From Adineta steineri (Eukaryota > Rotifera > Eurotatoria > Adinetida > Adinetidae), in the NCBI GenBank assembly GCA_905250115.1, contig CAJNOI010000253.1, positions 32,779-96,778 on the forward strand: 64,000 bases of DNA. Reading direction: 5' to 3'. Both the position numbers and the translations under genes were made by a program. Positions within the stretch are counted from its first letter, which is position 1. Each line of letters opens with the position of its first letter. Below the pieces are notes generated by a model, which did no database searches, was not told the origin of the DNA, and saw only the letters and a program-made list of their open reading frames with translations. Positions 1 through 10,148 of the stretch are shown here, in pieces.

Positions 1-70
1 GCATTATATACCTATGAAAAATAAAATAAATAGAAATCAAATAATTTATTTAAACAATTATTTGTATTCA
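1..70. repeat. Direct repeat, copy 1 (window edge)
   Basis: This 70-bp stretch recurs in the same orientation at 62828-62897 with 66 of 70 positions identical. Similarity stops after base 70. The left limit cannot be judged because the window starts here. Confidence 0.8.
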
Positions 71-554
71 AGGTACATATTTATATTACTGTGATAATCT
101 GATACATCTTTCTTGAAAGTATGAGATGAGCATATTTGAAACGAATAGAACACTTAAACCTCCACATTGAAGATTTTGTTATACCAGATAAATCGTATTG
201 GCTAAGCACCAGTTGCCCACTTAACGAGAAGTACCCATATTTTAGAGATTTTTACAACTACCAACAATAAATATATATATTTTTTCACAAGCTACATTGC
301 AAAGAGTACCTGCATATATATATGACTAGATCGGCGATACTGGTTTACATGGTCAATGTGTTTCTTGATCTTCGATTATGGATAATATGATATTCTAATT
401 ACTTGATGTTATCATTTTAACGAAAGGTGAATGGCGGTCTTCTATTTCATCCGCATCCTAAAAAGAATACTCTTTATGATAGAAAGATTTTGTTGTCTCT
501 CATTTCAATCATTTATATATTATGGAGCAGGCCTAGCCATGTGAGCTATAAATG
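71..554. other. No gene recognised
   Basis: AT-rich sequence with no coding signal that I trust. The short open frame near 427-609 has no recognisable features, and it overlaps the edge of the inverted duplication. Confidence 0.5.
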
Positions 555-998
555 TAACATTTTTAACAAAAATGACATGAATAACATGAAAACTTTAAGA
601 TTATGTTGATCGAAATTGTAATATAGTTCTTATACAGATAAAACTAATGTATGACTTTAAAGCTTTTGAAAGTAGATGTGAATATTGACAAAAAAAAACT
701 CGAAGATCAAATCCATATTATCATTTACTCTCAACTCAATAGTTTCAGTCGTTTTTACTACATAGAAATATAAATTGTATTCAAAGCTTTTTATTGAAAC
801 TTTGTGTTGTGTCGATTGACAAAAGAATTATAGACATTAAAAAAAAAGAATCTGAAATGGCTGTGTCTGCAAGATGAATGATAAATTAAATTATTTCTAC
901 TTTTAATGAACTTTATTTTTTGTTAGTAAAAAATACTTTACAAGTTAGAAAAAAAAGAATTATTTATTAAAAGTCATTTAATCGTCAAAAAACTTGTT

Positions 999-2305
999 TC
1001 AGTCAAGATCAATAGCAAATTTTTGTATTCGATGATTGTTTCTATCGACAACATAAAGATTACCCTGTTGATCAAACGATAAGTCGTTCGGCATCTTGAG
1101 TTGCGTGCGCTCGTTTCCCGATTGTTTTTCACCAATGACAGGCGTCCCCTCTGTTGCACCTAGAGACCAACGTGTTATTTGATGACTATTCTCATTCGAT
1201 ACATATATATTACCCATATGATCAACAATCACACTTTTGGGTTGAACTAGTGAATTGGGATTTTTGTCAGAAACTTGCCCTGGTGCAATAAGACTACCTT
1301 CGGTTGCATCTTTCTTCCATTTCATCACACGATTATTTCTATAATCTGCTATATAAACTGAATGATATTTATCGACGAAGATATAGTGAGGTGTATTGAG
1401 CTGATTTAATTGACTTCCTTGTCCATTCCCAGCCGCTACAACTGTACCTTGCCTATCGCCATCGTAAAAACGTCTCACTTGATGTTTTTCCCATTCAGAA
1501 ACATAAAGATCTCCATTATTATCCATTGCTAAACCCCAGCAAGTAATATCACGTATCATCACTGCATGTTCATGACTACTACTATAAAGAGACCATTTCA
1601 TTACTTGTTTTGTAGCAAAATTACAAATGATGAGATATTTCTTCTCTTTATCAAGAATTACATCTGTTGGTTTATTCAATTGATCTATTCTACTTCCTGG
1701 TCCATTTCCACCTGCAACTAATATACCATTGTTTGCACCAGATTCCCATCTGACAATACGATGGTTGATAGTATCAGCAATATAAATACTTTGATCATCA
1801 TTATCAACATAAATACCATCAGGATAATTTAATTGATTTAATCCACCTAACGGTCCATGTCCTCCAGCAACAGTAACTGCATCCTTTTTCCATTTCGTAT
1901 TGTTATCAATCATAACAGAAGGAACTAATTGTTCTATAAAATATTTAAGAAAAATTTCAATTTTGTTTTCTTTTCTTTCGATCGAAGCATTATTTCGCAA
2001 AAATAAAACGTATTTTGTTTTATTATGAACTTTCAATGAATCTTTCAATATTATTCTATAGAAATATGATGTATGACTACCGATCATCGAAGAGTAAACT
2101 CTTTTTATATGATTATTCGAATACATATGTATGTTAGAGCTAACATCAATTTTTTAGTATAGGGATCGACATAATAACTTACACACATCAATGTAACTAA
2201 GAAAAGATTTTTAGTCCATATCTGATTCACAGTGAAATTAGCAAAACTTCAGGAGATGTACTGACGAAATTCTAGAATCTACTAGTTTTAAAAAAATCAT
2301 ACCGC

Positions 2306-2339
<34 letters not shown>

Positions 2340-2771
2340 TGATGTTGTTGTTGCTGTTGTTGTTGTTATTGTTATTGTTGTTGTTACTGTTGTTGTTGTA
2401 GCTGTTGCTGTTGTTGCTGCTGATGTTGTTGTTGTTGTTGCTGCTGATGTTGTTGTTATTGTTGTTATTTCCGTTGTTGATGTTTTCTCTCTTTTCGTTC
2501 TGTTCAACAAAACAGTCGTTGTTACAACAGCTATGATTACAACAATTAAAATAACGAGAAATACTATCCAAACTAATTTTCGCTTTCGAAAATGTTCATA
2601 TCTAAAATAAGAAATTTTATAATTCATTTGAATTTATAATCTATACATACAATCTTTGTAAACCTGTTGTATTAGAATTAACTACGACAGACTAAAATAT
2701 TGAAAAAGAGAATAAGAATATTTTCTTTTAATTTGATATATTACTTCATCAGGTCCAACTGTGTTATTCAT
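999..2771 (-). CDS. NHL-repeat type II membrane protein (paralogue A)
   Basis: Four exons on the minus strand: 2771-2745, 2691-2651, 2601-2303 and 1933-999. They join to 1302 nt, a 433-residue protein, with phases 0, 2 and 1 as in three paralogues in this window. A short cytoplasmic N-terminus (starting MNNTVGPDE) precedes one membrane segment (residues about 34-50). Then comes a Thr-rich linker of about 65 residues, probably O-glycosylated and extracellular. The last exon encodes about six NHL blades with repeated IYIADxxNHRIVRW-type motifs, so a beta-propeller. NHL propellers usually bind proteins, carbohydrate or RNA; the ligand here is unknown. The linker is the longest of the four copies. 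The AG that precedes the 5' UTR in B and C is AA here. Confidence 0.9.
2304..2475 (-). repeat. ACA/AAC trinucleotide tract coding the Thr linker of NHL A
   Basis: Near-uninterrupted GTT/TGT triplets on the plus strand encode the Thr-rich linker of NHL A. A second frame of the same strand reads as poly-Asn. Exon 3 is 299 nt here against 221, 215 and 185 nt in B, C and D, so triplet expansion explains most of the length difference. Confidence 0.85.
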
Positions 2772-3559
2772 GTTCACAGTTGTTGTTGTTTTATCAGAAC
2801 TTGAATACTTTGACAATTTAAAAGCAAGAAAAAAAACTGTTTTTCTTCAAAGATCATTGATCGTTTAATTTCATTAATTAATCAGTTTTAATCGAAATGA
2901 AACAATGTTAAAATAAAATTTTGATATATTCTTATGTGAGATAATACAAAAATAAGTTTAAAATGGTATATGTTTCTCTATTTCTTCTCGATTAAATAGA
3001 AAGTATTTTGCATGAGTTAAATAAAAACAAGTTTTATCTTAAATAATTAGTTTAGAATATTGCAGCATTTGGAACAACAAGAAACATCCTATGTCAATAC
3101 AAATATTAATCTTATTTTCTTTTTTTGCAAAGTTAGTTTTCAATACAATATTTATCATGATATTTTTAGAAAAATAAAACAAGAGAAAGTCAGAGAATGA
3201 TGTCAAATACTGCATAAGAACTATTGAAAAAGAATAAAATATTTATTTGTTAGAAATATTTTGTATGTAACATATTCAGCAAGATTCAGTTATTTTTTGG
3301 AAAACTTTTCCAGATGTTCATTGTCATGAACACTTTACTTCTGAAAAAAAGTACATTTAATGACGTCTTCATAATTTTCTGTTGATTATTCATCGTTCTC
3401 TTCTTTGCATTGCTACATAATGAATCATTTGCATGTTCATAGGTAGTATATGTGAGATTTAAGAACAAAATTTCTAGTTTTTTCTTCCATATTGTTATCT
3501 CTCTATTCTTTTGTGTATTTAAACGATCGAAATTGTGAAATAGTTGGCATGTCGTTGAA

Positions 3560-3850
3560 AAAACCGATACAGAAGATAATGTTAGCTGACTTCTTTGATC
3601 GATAGTTATGATCGGAATGGATATTGAATCTGAAAGTTTTGATGAAGAATTTCCTTATAATGAGGTAGAGTGAGATTCGGATGAAAAATTCTTTGAAGAA
3701 CATGCACTCATCAAAAAAGTAACTTTTGTATCTGAAAATAATACAATCGATTTCTACTGACATTTCATCACAGGCTATGGGTGTTTGTGTAATACAGGTA
3801 GTATCCACACTTACATCCTCAAACAAAATTGTATTCGATTTGTATCTGTA
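3560..3850 (+). pseudogene. Relic coding segment in the duplicated flank (acidic N-terminus)
   Basis: A frame opposite to the NHL gene reads as an acidic segment (DEEFPYNEVE, stop, then SDEKFFEEHALIKKV and so on). It is also present in arm 2 at 53200-53640 (SDEEFLEEHALVKEV). Both copies share a stop after NEVE, and this copy has another after NNTIDFY. A fold-back element at 3772-3824 interrupts the frame. The acidic start followed by an IDCYRHF-like motif faintly recalls piggyBac-derived transposases, but the match is too weak to name. Confidence 0.35.
3772..3824. repeat. TGTGGG-like fold-back element (FB), copy shared with arm 2
   Basis: The left arm includes CTATGGGTGTTTGTGTAATA and the right arm GTATCCACACTTACATCCTC, nearly complementary around a short loop. 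The paralogous copy is at 53321-53373, so it predates the inverted duplication. Confidence 0.6.
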
Positions 3851-4140
3851 GGAAATATCCAATATATCTAGTGGTAGATGTAATGGTATATTCCCTCTGA
3901 TCATGTTGGAACATTCCTTGTTTTCTTCTATCATATATATATGGTTCTTTCCTTTCCTTTCATCTAGGTATGGGATCATTCCTTATCGTGATCCTATATA
4001 TATGTATACGCACACACACGTATAGGGTCGTATTCATCCGTGCTCTCTCTCTCTCTCTCTCTACATCTTGTTCTCTCTATCGTTCTTGTTCTTGTTGTTC
4101 TACAATAAACGTTGAACCTACGGTTCTACACAAACTTACA
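3847..4140. mobile_element. Solo LTR, 294 bp, with 5-bp target-site duplication
   Basis: The element starts TGTAGGAAATATCC and ends CAAACTTACA. It is flanked by the identical 5-mer GTATC (3842-3846 and 4141-4145). TG...CA ends with a 5-bp duplication are the hallmark of LTR retrotransposons. Inside are a TATATATATG stretch, a (CT)n tract and an AATAAA signal near the 3' part, as expected for an LTR promoter and polyadenylation region. Arm 2 of the duplication has the uninterrupted empty site (about 53300), which fixes both borders. No internal coding region is present. The family is not identified. Confidence 0.85.
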
Positions 4141-4145
4141 GTATC

Positions 4146-5281
4146 AATCATAAAAGGGTAATACATCCCGAACAATTTCGTTGAAAACCATTTTTAGTTC
4201 TTTTTTTTTATAAAAAAATGATTTTTTTCGTATTTTATCTACATTTCTCTTAGCTGTGACGCTTTAGCTTGATTGTTTTGCTAAAAACCATAATTCATGC
4301 AATTCTTCAAAATACTAATTATATCTGTTCTCCCGACGAAACAGATTTCAAATCATTCTAATCGATTTTTTTGCAGGATCGCCTTTTATTCAATTTTATA
4401 GAGAATTATACAGAATATCTTTTTTACATAAAATTCAAATCAAAGCGTCAGAAACTAAGAGAAATACCCATAAAATATAATGAGCAATTTATTCACTATG
4501 AAAAAGGATTAAAATATGACTTTGACAAATTTTTCATCGATCTAATATTCTCTTAATGTTGATGGAAATTAAAATACAATTATTTTTAATTGATATTTGA
4601 GATTTTATGCTTCAAATAAATATATATAATGCGATATATTATCTTTTCCAGTTAAATACAAAATAACAAAATATTTTGTGTTTTTCAAGAAACTTTGCAC
4701 TTCCTTCTTCAAATTATGACTTTCTATGTTGTTTTTTTTATTAAAAATAGCATTAAATCTATTTTGAAATGATTTGTTTTCATATCCTTCCTTCAAATTT
4801 TGAATATCATGAACATTTATTATATTAATACCTGATGATAAGTGACATTTGGTATAAGTTTGTTCACAAATCAGTTTTGAAAAAAGAAAATAAATATATT
4901 CTTTTGTATTTACCAATTATTTCAATAAAAAAGTATTTTACATTGACGTCATTATGTAGGCGAATAGAAAAAAAAAGCTTGTTGTTCTCATAATCCTTAG
5001 TTTTGAGTCAGATATTGCAGGATTTTTCTATCACTCCAACAAGTTATTTAGAGTTTGAAATTATAAAGAGACCTTTTGTTTTTATTGAATTTTATAGAAA
5101 TAAATGTTGCAAGAAAAAGTAAAGATTTATTACTAAGAGCAAATAAAAAGATCTTTTTCGATCGTGCATCATTTTCGATAGATGAAAACATATTTTGTTT
5201 GATTATTTCTAATGAAAAGAAATTTAAACATTGTCTTAATATTTCATTTTTCGTTTGACATCCTGTGTTGCGTAGAAAAAT
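4146..5281. other. Duplicated flank without intact gene
   Basis: Several short open frames (for example 4371-4556 and 4605-4916 on opposite strands) are broken in arm 2 by stops and indels. I read this stretch as non-coding or decayed. Confidence 0.5.
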
Positions 5282-5282
5282 A

Positions 5283-5419
5283 CTGAGGGTGGGTGTGGGT
5301 GCAGGGGAGGGAAAGTGGTAGGCTCCAGCTGTGTAGACTAGGAGTAGATAATCACCATCACACTGGCTTCCTCCAACCTACACCGAAACGCACACTACAT
5401 TCACACCCATACCCTTAAG
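5283..5419. repeat. FB element at the arm 1 border
   Basis: The left arm contains GAGGGTGGGTGTGGGTGCAG and the right arm ends in TCACACCCATACCCTTAAG. The G-rich arm has four G-runs (GGG-T-GGG-TGT-GGG-TGCA-GGGG), a G-quadruplex pattern. It starts within a few bases of the end of homology between the inverted arms. Confidence 0.65.
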
Positions 5420-6374
5420 ATGGTTTCTAAAAGAATCCCAAACAGCTTCATTAAAAATTCAAAAGATAGATTTTTTTCTAGAATAGAAATGAAAAAAGCC
5501 GTCTTCAGTGGTAATTGCTATCACATATTTTTAAGTCAGACACTCAGTTATGTTAAATAACAGCAAAGAATGAGTCGAAAAAGAAAACTTTGCAATTTTT
5601 TCATTCTTTGCCTACTTGGCCAGTTAAGAAAAAAAAATGATGGCTTTATGTATACAAGTGCGCATTTAACTGCATCAAAAAAATGATTTTTTTTAATACA
5701 AACAGATTTGAAAGCATTTTTTATGAGTTAAACGTATGCTTTTTATGCGTAAACATCAAGTTTTGTTAAATTTTCGACTGAGTAATAACTTACGTCTCAT
5801 CTTTCACATCTTATTAGTTTGCTAGACATTGGATTAAGAGTTTCCGGTACTAATTCTTAACTTTCTCACGATTAGGACAATGATATTATTCATTGAAGGG
5901 CTATCAAGAACTGATATGATTGTCTTATTTATCCTGTTGGATACCCTAGTGTGAAGGCTCTATCCATTGTAAAAGTAGGAAACACAGTGTTGAGGTTGCT
6001 TTTGAAGAGCTTCTCGGCGAAATTGGAAACTCATAGAGTTAGTTCTATCCTCTTTTCCACTTTCTCGTTTTCAGTTGAATTATTTTTTTAAATCGCCTTT
6101 GATTGTTATCCAATGACATTATTTAAAGAATTATCGATGCTGCTCTTAGATAGTTCTAGATGTGTTATGCGAACTATCTCTAGATAATAGAAATGTAGAA
6201 TATACGGGTTATGAATCACGCGACCACCTGGAGATGGGTAGGTGTAGCTATCTCTAGTTTTTTTAAATCCTAAGCAACATCTGCCCACCCACATCCTAGA
6301 TACACCTATACTCACACCCACACGCTTGTGGCGAAAAAGCGATTTGTGAATATGGCTCATTGAAATTACTTTAG
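5420..6374. other. Intergenic; one FB element, otherwise nothing recognised
   Basis: AT-rich spacer between the duplication border and the gene at 6375. The fold-back element at 6231-6327 is the only structure noticed. Confidence 0.5.
6231..6327. repeat. FB element 48 bp upstream of a gene
   Basis: The left arm is GAGATGGGTAGGTGTAGC; the right arm is C-rich (CTGCCCACCCACATCC, then CTCACACCCACACGC). It lies in the putative promoter or 5' UTR of the gene at 6375. Confidence 0.6.
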
Positions 6375-9300
6375 ATGAATTATATCACCTCATTTATCAA
6401 ACCACTAGTAGACACAATGTCGACAGCGAACTCCGAATCTGTGATCAAAAATTGTCTACTCATCTGGATCGACGGTAACATTGATGAACAAGACAAAGAC
6501 TGTCAAAATACACTTTCTAAATTGCGGAAAGTCTTTAAGACTGTGCAAACTTGTAAAGAAACAGCAGAATGCATCAAGTTGCTCAATGACACGACTAATG
6601 GGAAAATGGTAATTGTCTGTTCTGGCTCTTTAGGCAAGGATCTAATGCCATTGATTCATGATACGAAACAGTTAGTGGCCATCTACATTTTTTGTGGAAA
6701 CAAAGTGTGGCATGAAGAATGGGCAAAGAAATGGAGCAAGATTCAAGGTGTCTTCACCGAAATCGAGCCAATATGCGATTCGATGAAAGCGGTAAGGTAT
6801 GAGTGTTGGTGTGGGTGAGGATTTAGAGAAGATTGATACCCACACTCGCTTCCTCAAGGTTTAGAAAATGATATTGAGAAAGGTTCTGTACAACGCCTAT
6901 TTTCATTGACAAGGTTTACCAGTTATAAATGAATAGTTATCTATGCATTAGTCATTAGTGGGACTCTTATGAGTAATGATTAGTTTTCTCTTGAAGCATT
7001 ATTAGTTGGAATCACTCATTGTCACTGTTATACTCCTAATGAACATTATAGGTACGGATGTAGATTAGAATTATTTTTGCAATCTTATTTCTCAGAAGTA
7101 TTTCAGAACTGAATGAAAGAATTGCAGAATACTTTGATAAGTTCGATTATCAGTACCCTTTTCAATGTTTATTTGAAGCTACCAATCGACAGCATATCAA
7201 CAGAAGATAACGACAATTTAATAAAAACAATCGAACCAAAAAAAAGCGATACAACAAAATCTGATTCTTCAAATCTTGACTCATCAAAATATGCAGGCGA
7301 AACTGTAAATCCACCTGCAACGGTTATCATTGACAATCAAGGTATGTATTAAATGCCCAATATGAAGAAAATTGTGGAATCGACTAGACGAAAAATGGAA
7401 TAGGGTAGATGTGGATGTGTATAAGGATATTGATTGAATTTCTAACTGAGCCATCCTGACACTTTCACACCCTCGAGATAGTTTCATAACCACATATCGT
7501 TAACCACTTAGCGTCAGAACATCAATGCGTCTGCCTTCTATTCAGAATATCTTGACACTCTCTGTTATTTTCTTCGCTTCTTCTTTATTCTTTATCTTTT
7601 TTCTCTATATCATCGTCTTACGGTTATATATAAAATTAAATGCTATGTTTGCCAAACGACGCACTATATGATTCAAAGTAATAAAATGTAGAATTTTCAT
7701 ATACGCTACAATCGAAATGATTAGGTGAATATGAGAACAGATCTTTCAATAATTGATGATCAACGAAGAAAAAACGATTAGAATCAAACAAATTCGATCA
7801 TTTGAGAGCGACTTAGTGACTAGAACCTGGAGATTTGTTCTTATCACGTGTGTTCAGAAGGATCCAATACGACTTCAAAATCTGTATTAGGTTAACACAT
7901 TTATTGAATCCTCGTTAGAACTGATAATGTTAACATCCTTTATATTAAGCGTGCTAGTCAATATTGGTGCAGTGTATCTCAAAGGTAATGCGACTTTCAC
8001 GACTCTCGCACATGTTTCGACATAGCAAGCACTGGTAAAATAAAGCACACATTTCTTCCATAATCATACACGTCTCTTGTTCTCATGATTAGTTACAACC
8101 ATATTACTAACCAGATCTAAGCATCATTGTGATCAATAAAGAGACGGTTCATTAGTTATCCTACTTGTTTTTTATATCAATATCTGTTGTTCGTGATTCT
8201 CATTGAGCTTCACTCTTCATTTTTTAGAGTCTCGAACCACACTGAATAATCCAATCGCGATAGAGACAGTGAATAGTGTTAGCATAGTCATATTTGTTTC
8301 TATTTCGTCTTTTCTCTATATCTACTTCTCATCGTCAGTGCTATGTGGATAAAAAGTGTGTCGTGTGTAATTGTTTCTTTCTCTATTTACTTCAGACGAT
8401 CAACAAAGTTTATGTGAAGAAGGCCGTGCTCAAGAGCCAGAATATGGTGATGAAGCGAAGATTGACTATAAAGAACATGAAAATGAAACGAAATATGGCG
8501 TTACAGACCATGAAAATGAAGCGATGGTTGAAGGTGCTGAGCATGCCAATGAAACGAAGGCTGGCGTTAAACATGAAAATGAACCGAAAGTTGACGAGAC
8601 TGAACATGGAAATAAAGCGAAGGTTGACGATAAAGAAGATGAAAATGAAACGAAAGTAGGCGTTACAGAGCATGGAAATGAAGCAAAAGCTGATGATGAA
8701 GAAAATAGAAATGAAGCGATGGTTGATGATAAAAAGCATGGAAATAAAGCGATAGGTAAAGGTGCTGAGCATGCCAATGAAGCGAAAATTGAAGATATCG
8801 AACACGAAAATGAAGCAAAAGCTGACAATAAAGAACATGGAAATGAAGCGAAGATGGACGATACAGAACATAAAAGTGAAGCGAAAGGTTGCATTACAGA
8901 ACATGGAAATGAAACGAAACCTGATGATAAAGAACATGAGAATGAAGCGAAGATTGACGATACTGAACATGGAATTGAAGCGAAAGTTGAAGGTACAGTA
9001 TGTGATAACGAAGCAGACGTACAAGAGGATCAATCAAGTGGTAAGTAAATCTGTCATGTTGAATACTTTCTTCAATGACTCCCTTCTACAAATTAATCAA
9101 AAAATGAAGTGGTGCGTACTAAAGATGATTAGATAAAATATACTCCCAATCTTCATAGACTTATTTCGAGTTTAACATCGTCCTCTTTAAAAAACTAAAA
9201 CTTCACCGTGTGTACTCTACATGATTTTCTAACGATTAAGCATTTTAATTTAGAACATCAAGAATTTGATGATCTCAATAACTGTAAAAAACTGCGTTGT

Positions 9301-9525
9301 GAAGGTCGTCCTTGTGCAAAATGTCATATGTGTCGTGATTGGCATTTCACTGGAGATCAAGACACATGGGCATGGATCACCAATTGCAAGAATCGGACAG
9401 ACGATGAATGGAAGCGTTTTATCGATGATGGTATCTACAAGAATTTTACGAAACGTGATGGTGCTACCTGCTATCTTCGTCTTGCTCTTCTTCGTGATAA
9501 TTTGTGTGTTTGTGAACTACATTAA
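6375..9525 (+). CDS. Bdelloid-type protein: alpha/beta N-domain, 11-residue repeats, Cys-rich C-terminus
   Basis: Four exons (6375-6791, 7128-7341, 8396-9040, 9254-9525) join in phase to 1548 nt, 515 residues. Residues 1-139 (motifs LLIWIDGNIDE, VIVCSGSLGKDL, IYIFCGNKVWHEEWAKKW) resemble the N-terminal domain that I recall on many bdelloid TPR and ADP-ribosyltransferase-like proteins; neither of those domains is present here. Exon 3 encodes about 17 copies of an 11-residue unit (HGNEAKVDDTE type), highly charged and probably disordered. The last exon is Cys/Trp-rich (CxKCHMCRDWHFTGDQ, then NCKN) and could be a small metal-binding or disulfide domain. No signal peptide is seen. Introns 1 and 2 each hold an FB element. 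Function unknown. Intron 2 (1,054 bp) is the least certain link. Confidence 0.7.
6798..6859. repeat. FB element in intron 1 of the 6375 gene
   Basis: The left arm is GAGTGTTGGTGTGGGTGAGG and the right arm GATACCCACACTCGCTTCCTC. It begins 7 bases after the splice donor. Confidence 0.65.
7401..7479. repeat. FB element in intron 2 of the 6375 gene
   Basis: The left arm is TAGGGTAGATGTGGATGTGT; the right arm contains CACTTTCACACCCTCGAG. The complementarity is degenerate. Confidence 0.5.
8443..9000 (+). repeat. 33-bp coding minisatellite
   Basis: About 17 tandem units of 33 bp encode the 11-residue repeat in exon 3 of the 6375 gene; one unit is a codon shorter. Because the period is divisible by three, long open frames also appear in other frames and on the opposite strand. 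I treat those as shadows. Confidence 0.9.
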
Positions 9526-10148
9526 GACCACGTTGACTACGATGGCGCTACGTTTTTTTTTAAATCTTACTAATTTTATTGCGAAATAAAAGATAATCAG
9601 CCAAAAAAAACGTAACAGGTGGTTAAGAGGCATGTGAGCAGCCGCGAAGCTACTGCCGGGTGTGAGTGTGTGGATGCGCGTCTATTATTATAACATGTAG
9701 TTAAATTTTCTTGTAATTAAAAGACGTGAGGTCCTCAAAGAACTGTCTTTTTACAAAAATTTCAGATTTGATTTTAAATTGGAAAAATCTCGAATGAAAT
9801 TCAACTGACTCTCTTATATGATAAATAGATCCCTTCTTCTTCTTAATGTCATCCTTGAATTTCTTTCGAAACTACACACAACATTGAATAACTATGGTCG
9901 AACGATAGATCATTGTTTTACGTTTGTGAAAAGGTTGACCTACTCAATCTGACAATGGCATAAAACGTCCGAACAGACCTAATTAACGAATAAATCGCCT
10001 GAAAGAAGATAACTTAACTTGAAATAGACCAATGATGTTGCTAAATTTTCATTCTGTTTGAGGTCAAAGTATGAGATGCAAATAATGAACAAATATGTAT
10101 GTATATAGAGCTTTATCGTACTCAAAAACATCATAGTCATAGTAAAAT
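9526..10148. other. Intergenic with an unpaired G-rich FB-like arm
   Basis: No gene seen. At 9651-9682 there is a G-rich tract (CGGGTGTGAGTGTGTGGATG) like the left arm of the fold-back elements, without a convincing right arm. Confidence 0.4.

Larger units (their letters stand above)
555..5281 (-). repeat. Inverted segmental duplication, arm 1 (with NHL gene A)
   Basis: The reverse complement of this segment aligns with 52300-56525. It covers the NHL gene, about 400 bp of its 3' flank and about 2.5 kb of its 5' flank. Landmarks present in both arms include the tract around 4930-5030 (arm 2: about 52490-52600), the acidic relic frame at 3560-3850, and the 3' tail to about 555. The arms differ by a solo LTR at 3847-4140 (arm 1 only), and by about 50 bp near 5200-5250 that is absent from arm 2 and flanked in arm 1 by the short direct repeat GTTTGA. 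Limits are by eye, within about 30 bp. The right limit falls just before a fold-back element. Confidence 0.8.

Noticed and set aside
2272-2571. Poly-Asn frame overlapping NHL A exon 3
   Set aside because: Same triplet tract read in another frame; the Thr frame carries the membrane helix and joins the paralogue-conserved exons.
3503-3979. 158-codon minus-strand frame in arm 1
   Set aside because: It crosses the solo LTR border and has no counterpart frame in arm 2.
8410-9033. Long minus-strand open frame (about 207 codons) opposite the 11-residue repeat
   Set aside because: It is a by-product of the 33-bp period, which is divisible by three; the plus-strand frame joins in phase to neighbouring exons.
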